DNA of 10,758 nt, from the NCBI GenBank assembly GCA_027306715.1, contig DAHUZG010000327.1, positions 1 through 10,758 of the forward strand. Direction: 5' to 3'. The position numbers and the translations under genes were made by a program. Of this stretch, positions 5,583-10,758 are shown piece after piece; positions within the stretch are counted from its first letter, which is position 1; the number at the start of each line of letters is the position of its first letter. The stretch is from Acidimicrobiaceae bacterium. Lineage in GTDB: Bacteria > Actinomycetota > Acidimicrobiia > Acidimicrobiales > Bog-793. The notes beneath the pieces were generated by a model, which did no database searches, was not told the DNA's origin, and saw nothing but the letters and a program-made list of their open reading frames with translations.

Positions 5583-6617
5583 ATGGGCGAGAACATCTTC
5601 GGATTCGTCGGTCGCGACATGGCGGTCGACCTCGGCACCGCGAACACGCTCGTCTATGTCCGGGGTCGCGGCATTGTCCTCAACGAGCCGTCGGTGGTGG
5701 CGATCAACGTCAAGGACGGGCATCCGCTCGCCGTCGGGGCCGAGGCCAAGCGGATGATCGGGCGCACACCATCGAACATCCAGGCGATCCGTCCGCTGAA
5801 GGACGGCGTCATCGCCGATTTCGAGATCTGCGAGATGATGCTGCGGTACTTCATCCGCAGGGTCCACCCGCGGCGGTTCTCCAAGCCGCGGATGGTGATC
5901 TGCGTCCCGTCGGGGATCACCGGGGTCGAGAAGCGCGCCGTCCAGGAGGCTGCCGAGTACGCCGGCGCGCGGAAGGCCTACATCGTCGAGGAGCCGATGG
6001 CCGCCGCCATCGGCGCCGGGCTGCCGATCCACGAGCCGACCGGCAACATGGTCGTCGACATCGGCGGCGGCACGACCGAGGTGGCCGTGATCTCCCTCGG
6101 CGGGATCGTCACGAGCCAGTCGATCCGCATCGGCGGCGACGAGCTCGACGAGGCGATCATCAGCTTTGTGAAGAAGGAGTACTCGCTCGCCCTCGGCGAC
6201 CGCACCGCCGAGGAGATCAAGATCGCCCTCGGCTCGGCCTGCGAGCTCGAGGAGGAGCTGCACGCCGAGATCCGCGGCCGCGACCTCGTCTCGGGGCTGC
6301 CGAAGACGATCGTCACCTCCACCAAGGACATCCGCCGGGCGATCGAGGAGCCGCTGGCGGCGATCATCGACGCCGTCAAGATCACCCTCGACAAGACGCC
6401 GCCCGAGCTGAGCGCCGACATCATGACCCAGGGCATCGTCCTCACCGGCGGCGGGGCGCTGTTGCACGGCCTCGACGTCCGCCTGCAGGCCGAGACCTCG
6501 ATGCCGATCGTCGTCGCCCCCGATCCCCTCAACTGCGTCGCTCTCGGCAGCGGGATGTGCCTCGAGGAGTTCGAAGCGCTGCAGCAGGTGCTGTCCTACT
6601 CCTCGTCCTCCCGCTAA
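5583..6617 (+). CDS. mreB: rod shape-determining protein MreB
   Basis: MreB is a bacterial actin that forms membrane-associated filaments guiding lateral cell-wall synthesis. Its 344 residues are typical. Actin-fold motifs are complete: phosphate 1 DLGTANT (16-22), VPSGITGVEKRAV (108-120), EEPMAAAIGAG (136-146) containing the catalytic-type glutamate, phosphate 2 DIGGGTTEVAVIS (159-171) and adenosine motif LTGGGALLHGLD (287-298). The short N-terminus MGENIFGFVGRDMAVDLG is normal for the family. The ATG at 5583 has GGGAG at 5570-5574, 8 nt upstream, preceded by a candidate promoter at 5521-5549. mreC follows after 15 nt. A serine-rich C-terminus (YSSSSR) ends the protein. MreB plus MreCD and PBP2 indicates an elongasome and probably rod-like growth. 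Confidence 0.97.
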   Translation: MGENIFGFVGRDMAVDLGTANTLVYVRGRGIVLNEPSVVAINVKDGHPLAVGAEAKRMIGRTPSNIQAIRPLKDGVIADFEICEMMLRYFIRRVHPRRFSKPRMVICVPSGITGVEKRAVQEAAEYAGARKAYIVEEPMAAAIGAGLPIHEPTGNMVVDIGGGTTEVAVISLGGIVTSQSIRIGGDELDEAIISFVKKEYSLALGDRTAEEIKIALGSACELEEELHAEIRGRDLVSGLPKTIVTSTKDIRRAIEEPLAAIIDAVKITLDKTPPELSADIMTQGIVLTGGGALLHGLDVRLQAETSMPIVVAPDPLNCVALGSGMCLEEFEALQQVLSYSSSSR

Positions 6618-6632
6618 GCCCCCGCCAGGCCC

Positions 6633-7478
6633 GTGGCGTCGCCGACGCGTCGAGCGAGCCAGCACATCACGCTTCTCATCGTGGTGCTCGCCTCGATCAC
6701 CGTCCTCACCCTCAACTACCGCGGGGCGGCGAGCCACGGCATCGGCCGGATCCGCGCCGGTGTCGTCGACGCCATCTCACCGCTGCAGCGGGGCGTCGCC
6801 GCCGCTCTGCACCCGGTCGCCGACTTCTTCTCCGGGGCGCTCCAGTACCACAGCGTGCTGCAGCAGAACGTCGCTCTCCGCCAGGAGGTGCAGGCGCTGA
6901 AGAACGAGGGCGCCGTCGCCGCCTACGAGACCTCGCGTGCCGAGCAGGTGCTCTCGCTCACCCGGCTCGGGGACGCCAGCGGATTGCAGAGCGTCGTCGC
7001 CGACGTCCTCGTCGGCCCGAGCTCCAATTTCGAGCAGACCGACGAGCTCGGCCTCGGCACCTCGAGCGGGGTCGGCGTCGACATGCCGGTCGAGAGCGGC
7101 GGCGGCCTCGGAGGCGGCGGCCTCGTCGGCCAGGTCGTCTCGGCCGGCGCCAGCACGTCGACGATGCTGCTCATCGACGACCGCCGCTTCTCTGTCGACG
7201 TGCGCTTCGGCCTCGCCGGCTCGAACGCCGTCACGGTGCTGCACGGCGAGGGGCCCGGCCAGCCGCTTTCCGCCACGGTGTCGGGGTTCTCGCTCCATCG
7301 CGGCGAGCGCGTCTACACCTCCGGGCTTGCAGGGGCGCTCTTCCCCGCCGGCATCCCGGTCGGTACGGTGCGCTCCGTGTCGACGAGCGGGCTGACCGAG
7401 ACGGTCTCGGTGAGCCCCTATGCGGACCCGGGCGGGCTGCAGTACGTCGCCGTCCTGCTCTGGACGCCCACGGCATGA
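6633..7478 (+). CDS. mreC: rod shape-determining protein MreC
   Basis: MreC is a bitopic membrane protein linking cytoplasmic MreB to periplasmic/extracytoplasmic wall enzymes, including PBP2. Visible are a short basic N-terminus (SPTRRASQ), one membrane segment (about 11-28, HITLLIVVLASITVLTLN), a juxtamembrane amphipathic/coiled-coil stretch (about 70-108, with QQNVALRQEVQALK) and a beta-rich extracytoplasmic domain containing LVGQVVS, STMLLIDDR, SGLAGALFPAGIPVGTV and the terminal LQYVAVLLW. The 281 residues are within family range. The segment SGGGLGGGGLVGQ (155-167) carries a longer glycine run than the usual G-GLVG. The start is GTG, 15 nt after mreB, with only a weak ribosome-binding sequence. 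Its stop overlaps mreD (ATGA). Confidence 0.93.
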   Translation: MASPTRRASQHITLLIVVLASITVLTLNYRGAASHGIGRIRAGVVDAISPLQRGVAAALHPVADFFSGALQYHSVLQQNVALRQEVQALKNEGAVAAYETSRAEQVLSLTRLGDASGLQSVVADVLVGPSSNFEQTDELGLGTSSGVGVDMPVESGGGLGGGGLVGQVVSAGASTSTMLLIDDRRFSVDVRFGLAGSNAVTVLHGEGPGQPLSATVSGFSLHRGERVYTSGLAGALFPAGIPVGTVRSVSTSGLTETVSVSPYADPGGLQYVAVLLWTPTA

Positions 7479-8020
7479 CCCTCGGCGCCTGGGCGCGGCT
7501 CGCCGTCTGCGCCGTCGCCGCCTTCTTGTTCCAGGTGGCGCTGTTCGACCAGGTCGTGCTCGTCAACGCGCACCCCGACGTGATGATCGTTCTGGCAGGA
7601 GCCGCCGGGGTGGTGTTCGGCCCGGCGCGCGGCGCCGTGATCGGCTTTGTCGCCGGCCTGCTCGCCGACCTTGCCACGGTGATGCCGTTCGGCCTCTCCT
7701 CGCTCACCTACTGCCTGGTCGCCTTCGCCGTCGGGACCCTTCCCTCCCTCGGGACCGCCGAGGGCCGGCGCAGCATCGACCTCGCCGTCGTCGTCTGCGC
7801 CAGCGCCGTCGGGACGCTCGCCTACGCCGCCCTCGGGTCGCTCACCGGCCAGGGGGGGATGTTCTCGCCACAGCTGGCCGGGGTCACCGTCGTCGTCACC
7901 TTGAGCGCGCTCGTGCTCGGTCTGCCGGTGCTCGGCGCGCTGCGCTGGGTCGCCCGGGCCCTCGCCCAGTCGCCGGGCCAGCTCGTCCCTCCTGGCGGCA
8001 GCGCCACGGTTGCCCAGTGA
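7475..8020 (+). CDS. mreD: rod shape-determining protein MreD
   Basis: MreD is a small polytopic membrane protein of the elongasome, acting with MreC and PBP2. The 181-residue product is almost entirely hydrophobic, with about five to six membrane segments (roughly 7-28, 35-50, 54-70, 75-90, 102-122 and 135-158). The family pattern PDVMIVLA...GFVAGLLADLATVMPFGLSSLTY (34-79) is present, including the conserved Asp in the G-G-L-x-D region. The ATG overlaps the mreC stop (ATGA) and has no separate ribosome-binding site, so it is probably translationally coupled. The C-terminal tail (from about 165) is hydrophilic. An overlapping long reading frame in the same phase that opens at 5399 is not the gene; only the part from 7475 is protein-like. 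Confidence 0.92.
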   Translation: MTLGAWARLAVCAVAAFLFQVALFDQVVLVNAHPDVMIVLAGAAGVVFGPARGAVIGFVAGLLADLATVMPFGLSSLTYCLVAFAVGTLPSLGTAEGRRSIDLAVVVCASAVGTLAYAALGSLTGQGGMFSPQLAGVTVVVTLSALVLGLPVLGALRWVARALAQSPGQLVPPGGSATVAQ

Positions 8021-8061
8021 GCGGTAGGGGCGCCAGCCCCGTCGCCGAGGCGGGAGGTTGA
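8017..8061 (+). other. possible 14-codon linking ORF between mreD and PBP2
   Basis: A GTG at 8017 overlaps the mreD stop (GTGA) and opens a 14-codon frame (SGRGASPVAEAGG after the start). Its TGA at 8059-8061 overlaps the PBP2 TTG start (TTGA). The double overlap would let ribosomes pass from mreD to PBP2 by termination-reinitiation. It has no Shine-Dalgarno of its own and the peptide resembles nothing I know. It also contains a small GGGGC/GCCCC hairpin (8027-8040). It may be a chance open frame. Confidence 0.25.
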
Positions 8062-10151
8062 GCCGGCGCGACGAGGAGCGGCCGCCGATCGGACCGATCG
8101 GCGGCCGCGGCCTTTCCGGAGCGGTCGGGGGCGGCCTCGCCAAGATCGAGCGAGAAGAGCGACGTGCCGCCGCCGGGGGAGCCACCCAGGGCCGGGCGCA
8201 CCTCGGGCTTCGCCTCTCGGTGATGGCGACGATCTCGCTCGGCCTGCTGGCGGTCCTTCTCGTCAAGCTCTGGACCGTGCAGGTGATCGAGTCCAAGTCG
8301 TTCCGCTCGAACGCCATCCACGAGATCTACCAGGACCTCTACACGCCGGCGCCGCGCGGCGAGATCGTCACCCGCGAGGGCGGGGTGCTCGCCACCGACA
8401 CCGCCGAGGAGGTGGTGACGATCAAGCCGGTCGTCGATCCGCTGACCGGGAAGAGCTGGATCGCCTCGAGCGCGACGGGCGAGGCCAACGCCTCCTCGCT
8501 GCTCGGGATCCCCGAGTCGCAGATCAACGCCGACCTCAACAGCGTCCAGGACGTTCCCCACCAGCCGGTCGTGATCGCCATCGGCCCCGCCCAGGGGGTG
8601 ACCGAGCAGGCCGTCGTCCAGATCAGCGAGAACCCCTCCCGCTACCCCGGGGTGAGCGTCTCGCGCCAGTTCGTGCGGGACTACCCCCAGGGAAGCCTCG
8701 CCAGCCAGGTCCTCGGCTACACCGGCGTGAGCCCGGCGGCGATCGGCTACACCGCCAAGGGAAAGCCGATCGAGAGCCCCCTCGACCTCGCCGAGTACAA
8801 CACCTACGGCAACGCGGCGGACCCGACCTTCGGCGAGTCGGGGCTCGAGCAGCAGTACCAGAAGTACCTCTTCGGCACGCCGGGGATCGAGAAGCAGGCC
8901 GTCGACCCCGGTGGCAACCCGCTCGGGGTCGTCTCGACGACCCCGCCGCAGCAGGGCGACACCGTGGGTCTGAACATGGACATGGGCCTCGAGCAGGCGC
9001 TGGCCAGCGACCTCTCGAACCAGGTGGCGACGTTGCGCAGCGGGGCGAGCCCGGTCGCCGCGCCCGACGCCTCCGGGGTCGTGATGGACGTCCGCACCGG
9101 TGCCGTGCTCGCCATCGCCTCCTACCCGACCTACAACGACAACCTCTGGGTCGGCGGCATCTCGAACAGCGCCTACCAGCAGCTCGTGCACACGCCCGGC
9201 AACCCGCTCAACGACTACGCGGTGGCAGACCCGCAGCCGCCCGGCTCGGACTGGAAGCTCGTCAGCTCGACCGCCGCCCTCGACGACGGCCTGATCAACC
9301 CCTACTACACCTACGACGACCCGGGCTACTACACGATCGGCAACCTCACCCTGCACGACGCGCCCGGCGAGGTCCCCGGGGTGATCGACATCTCGCAGGC
9401 GCTCACCGAGTCGAGCGACGTCTTCTTCTACAACGTGGGAGCGATGTTCTACGAGGCCTGGCAGGCGAACCCGAAGGGATACCCCTACGGCCAGACGCCG
9501 ATCCAAGACGTCGCCGCCAAGTACGGCTTCGGCACCACCGACGGCGTCGACCTGCCGCCGATCAACGTCAGCACCGGCCAGGTGGACACGCCGGCTCTCG
9601 AGAAGGCGCTCGGGACCGGGCCGTGGACCCTCGGCGACAACATGGAGATGGCCTTCGGCCAGGGTGCCACCCAGATCACCCCGCTCCAGCTCGCCGACGC
9701 CTACGCAGCCTTCGCCGACCACGGCGTGGTCCACGCCCCCGAGCTGGCGGCGGAGATCGTGAGCCCGACGGGCAAGCTCGTGAAGCGCATCGCGCCGAAA
9801 ATCACCGGCGTCGTCCACTACGCCTCGAGCGCCGACTACCAGGCGATCTACTCCGGCTTCGACGGTGTCACCCAGAACCCGCTCGGGACCGCATACCAGG
9901 CCTTCGTCGGCTTCCCGTTCAACAAGTGGGACGTCGCGGGGAAGACCGGCACCGCCACGGTCGTCCAGACCGAGCAGCCGACCTCGTGGTTCGTCGCCTT
10001 CGGGGGCCCCCGCGGCCAGGCGCCCGAGTACGCCGTCGCCATCCAGGTCAACCAGGGCGGCTACGGCGCCACCGCCTCGGCCCCGGTCGCCCGCGAGATC
10101 TTCGACTACCTGATGGCGCACGGGGTCCCGCCCCTCAGCGCCAACGGCTGA
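8058..10151 (+). CDS. mrdA: class B penicillin-binding protein 2 (elongasome transpeptidase)
   Basis: This membrane-anchored D,D-transpeptidase cross-links peptidoglycan during side-wall elongation. From TTG 8058 it has 697 residues: a charged cytoplasmic tail (1-52), one membrane segment (about 53-75, SVMATISLGLLAVLLVKLW), the dimerisation domain beginning RGEIVTREGGVLATD (100-114), and a C-terminal transpeptidase domain. Active-site motifs are SxxK as SDWK (Ser397, Lys400) within PPGSDWKLVSS, SSD (452-454) as the second motif, and KTGT (629-632). The family usually reads GSTFK, so Asp-Trp between Ser and Lys is unusual. Its position directly after mreBCD argues for PBP2 rather than the divisome PBP. 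Start uncertain: an in-frame TAG lies at 8025, TTG 8058 directly abuts GGGAGG (8052-8057), and the next in-frame GTG/ATG (8220/8223) lies at the membrane segment. A 31-bp palindrome lies within its first codons. Confidence 0.9.
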   Translation: MSRRDEERPPIGPIGGRGLSGAVGGGLAKIEREERRAAAGGATQGRAHLGLRLSVMATISLGLLAVLLVKLWTVQVIESKSFRSNAIHEIYQDLYTPAPRGEIVTREGGVLATDTAEEVVTIKPVVDPLTGKSWIASSATGEANASSLLGIPESQINADLNSVQDVPHQPVVIAIGPAQGVTEQAVVQISENPSRYPGVSVSRQFVRDYPQGSLASQVLGYTGVSPAAIGYTAKGKPIESPLDLAEYNTYGNAADPTFGESGLEQQYQKYLFGTPGIEKQAVDPGGNPLGVVSTTPPQQGDTVGLNMDMGLEQALASDLSNQVATLRSGASPVAAPDASGVVMDVRTGAVLAIASYPTYNDNLWVGGISNSAYQQLVHTPGNPLNDYAVADPQPPGSDWKLVSSTAALDDGLINPYYTYDDPGYYTIGNLTLHDAPGEVPGVIDISQALTESSDVFFYNVGAMFYEAWQANPKGYPYGQTPIQDVAAKYGFGTTDGVDLPPINVSTGQVDTPALEKALGTGPWTLGDNMEMAFGQGATQITPLQLADAYAAFADHGVVHAPELAAEIVSPTGKLVKRIAPKITGVVHYASSADYQAIYSGFDGVTQNPLGTAYQAFVGFPFNKWDVAGKTGTATVVQTEQPTSWFVAFGGPRGQAPEYAVAIQVNQGGYGATASAPVAREIFDYLMAHGVPPLSANG
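8078..8108. repeat. 31-bp near-perfect palindrome at the start of PBP2
   Basis: Two 15-nt arms, GCGGCCGCCGATCGG (8078-8092) and CCGATCGGCGGCCGC (8094-8108), are exact reverse complements around a single A (8093). The centre holds two copies of CCGATCGG, and each end is GCGGCCGC. As RNA it gives a roughly 13-14-bp stem with a minimal loop; as DNA it is a possible dimeric-protein site. It starts 18 nt after the end of the TTG codon and encodes RPPIGPIGGR in the cytoplasmic tail. Confidence 0.9.
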
Positions 10152-10218
10152 GAGCTGCGGCCACCCCGGCGACACCTGCGACCACCCACAGGCGCCGCGG
10201 GGGCGTTGCGGAGAGGCT

Positions 10219-10256
10219 CGGGGGGTCCCGGTTGTCGCCGGCAGGATCGGCCCCCG
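10219..10256 (+). terminator. stem-loop 67 nt after PBP2, candidate operon terminator
   Basis: CGGGGG (10219-10224) pairs with CCCCCG (10251-10256). Inside, CCGG (10228-10231) pairs with CCGG (10238-10241) around a 6-nt TTGTCG loop, with an internal loop between the two stems. It is the first strong structure downstream of the mreB-PBP2 block. There is no U-tract. Confidence 0.35.
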
Positions 10257-10259
10257 CAC

Positions 10260-10265
10260 TACACT
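10260..10265 (+). promoter_or_regulatory. possible -10 element (TACACT) upstream of the last gene
   Basis: TACACT matches TATAAT at four of six positions and immediately follows the 10219-10256 stem-loop. No good -35 sits at 16-18 nt (GCCGGC at 17 nt). If used, the transcript would carry a leader of about 270 nt containing three further hairpins. Confidence 0.22.
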
Positions 10266-10359
10266 TCGCAAGGATGATGGTGTTGCAGCGACGTCCTCCC
10301 CGACCGAGCTGCCCATTCGCCGTCGCCACTCCTGCTCGGACCCTCGTCGCGCTCTGCGT

Positions 10360-10387
10360 CGTCGGCTCGTCGCCCGACGGGCCGACG
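10360..10387 (+). other. 12-bp stem-loop in the PBP2-downstream spacer
   Basis: CGTCGGC (10360-10366) pairs with GCCGACG (10381-10387), a T-G wobble follows, then CGTC (10368-10371) pairs with GACG (10376-10379) closing a GCCC tetraloop. This is a continuous 12-bp helix with one wobble. It could be a terminator without a U-tract or an element of the following gene's leader. Confidence 0.45.
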
Positions 10388-10466
10388 CCGGCCGGAGCGG
10401 GGGAGGCGGGATGCTGGCGTGGCGCTGTCCAGCTGGACTTGCGGCACCGTGACGACGTGACAGAAC

Positions 10467-10489
10467 CGGGTCGGCCGACTGCCGACCCG
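10467..10489 (+). other. 9-bp stem-loop in the leader of the last gene
   Basis: CGGGTCGGC (10467-10475) and GCCGACCCG (10481-10489) are perfect arms around CGACT. Geometry (9-bp stem, 5-nt loop) is like the 5499-5521 hairpin. It lies 56 nt before the ATG at 10546. Confidence 0.45.
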
Positions 10490-10507
10490 TCGTCGCCGGT
10501 GCCCTCC

Positions 10508-10525
10508 CGCACGCCGAGGCGTGCG
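10508..10525 (+). other. inverted repeat next to the last gene's ribosome-binding site
   Basis: CGCACGCC (10508-10515) and GGCGTGCG (10518-10525) are exact reverse complements with 2 nt between. The RNA would form a 7-bp stem with a CGAG tetraloop ending 3 nt before the GAGAAGGGA ribosome-binding site. Such proximity could affect translation start. Confidence 0.45.
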
Positions 10526-10528
10526 CCC

Positions 10529-10537
10529 GAGAAGGGA
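10529..10537 (+). promoter_or_regulatory. ribosome-binding site of the last, partial gene
   Basis: GAGAAGGGA is a strong Shine-Dalgarno, with 8 nt between it and ATG 10546. It is the main evidence that the reading frame entering the window edge is a real gene. Confidence 0.65.
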
Positions 10538-10545
10538 CCCCCCCG

Positions 10546-10758
10546 ATGTCCGACCCGACGAACGGCCTGGAGCCCCCCGGCCGCCTGCCGGCGACCGCGG
10601 CCACGCCCGGGCCGTCAGGAACCGCCCCGCCCGCGCCGCCCTCCGGCGCCTCAGCCCGTCTCGGCACCTCAGATGCCGCCCTCGGTGCGCCGCTAGCCCG
10701 GGAGGCGCCGGCGCGCCGCCCGCAGATCGGTGACAGCCGCCCGGCGCCCGCACCCCGG
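10546..10758 (+). CDS. unidentified protein, N-terminal fragment (runs off window)
   Basis: An ATG behind a strong Shine-Dalgarno opens a frame with no stop for 71 codons to the window edge. It begins MSDPTNGLEPPGRLPA and is rich in Pro, Ala, Gly and Arg, so it is probably a disordered N-terminal extension with no membrane segment in the visible part. I do not recognise a family. In related loci the next gene is often rodA, and ribonuclease E/G, which often has a disordered basic N-terminus, occurs a little further on. Neither can be confirmed from these residues. The 394-bp spacer and leader structures suggest it is a separate transcription unit from PBP2. Confidence 0.6.
   Translation, partial: MSDPTNGLEPPGRLPATAATPGPSGTAPPAPPSGASARLGTSDAALGAPLAREAPARRPQIGDSRPAPAPR

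Larger units (their letters stand above)
10152..10545. other. 394-bp non-coding stretch after PBP2
   Basis: No convincing gene is visible on either strand. Open frames here are Arg/Pro-rich and typical of chance frames in GC-rich DNA. A frame from ATG 10274 has no proper Shine-Dalgarno spacing and runs into the next gene. The stretch holds four strong inverted repeats (10219-10256, 10360-10387, 10467-10489, 10508-10525) and a possible -10. I see no tRNA or other recognisable RNA gene. Confidence 0.65.

Noticed and set aside
5399..7474. Upstream part of the long plus-strand frame that ends with mreD
   Set aside because: It runs through mreB and mreC in another frame and is Arg-rich without domains; only the part from ATG 7475 is MreD.
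7896..10667. Very long open frame on the minus strand opposite PBP2
   Set aside because: It is antisense to a clearly recognised gene; the product is Arg/Gly/Asp/Val-rich with no recognisable domain. Such shadows are normal in GC-rich coding DNA.
10274..10696. Open frame from ATG 10274 through the spacer
   Set aside because: The AAGGA overlaps the ATG so it cannot act as its ribosome-binding site; composition is Arg/Pro-rich, and the frame overlaps the better-supported gene at 10546.
1..10758. Undescribed defence, mobile or biosynthetic system
   Set aside because: All complete genes belong to well-known housekeeping families in conserved order; no transposase, integrase, toxin pair, nuclease cluster or shift in base composition is visible.

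Overview
The window is a strongly GC-rich, densely packed, all-plus-strand housekeeping locus. It carries the conserved actinobacterial arrangement of protein quality-control genes followed by cell-shape genes: tig-clpP-clpX-folC-ndk, then mreB-mreC-mreD-PBP2. From memory, the Streptomyces and Mycobacterium versions of the first part have two clpP genes plus valS and a small membrane-protein gene around folC. Those extras are absent here. GTG/TTG starts, a ClpP2-like ClpP, MreBCD with a class B PBP, and gene order together point to Actinomycetota. A deep-branching class such as Acidimicrobiia is my best guess, but this is inference and not proven by the sequence.

Layout. 34-5316: trigger factor, ClpP, ClpX, FolC and Ndk, joined by 4-nt or longer overlaps (tig/clpP GTGA, clpX/folC 14 nt, folC/ndk ATGA) or a 16-nt gap (clpP/clpX), so probably one transcript. 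5317-5582: non-coding spacer with a 15-bp tandem repeat that begins on the ndk stop codon, several stem-loops and a plausible mreB promoter. 5583-10151: mreB, mreC, mreD and a PBP2-type transpeptidase. 10152-10545: non-coding stretch with four good inverted repeats. 10546-end: start of an unidentified gene with a very good ribosome-binding site and a Pro/Ala-rich, probably disordered N-terminus, cut by the window edge.

How the genes work together. Trigger factor receives nascent chains at the ribosome and ClpXP unfolds and degrades damaged or tagged proteins. FolC makes and polyglutamylates folates, and Ndk balances nucleoside triphosphates. MreB filaments, with MreC and MreD, position the PBP2 transpeptidase for lateral wall synthesis.

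I do not see a new multi-gene system, mobile element, CRISPR array or RNA gene. The points worth a second look are small: a 31-bp near-perfect palindrome just inside the PBP2 reading frame, next to a 14-codon ORF linking mreD to PBP2; a FolC P-loop with Thr in place of the usual Lys; a PBP2 active-site motif SDWK; a shortened FKBP domain and repeat tail in trigger factor; the stop-codon repeat after ndk; and the structured leader of the last gene.
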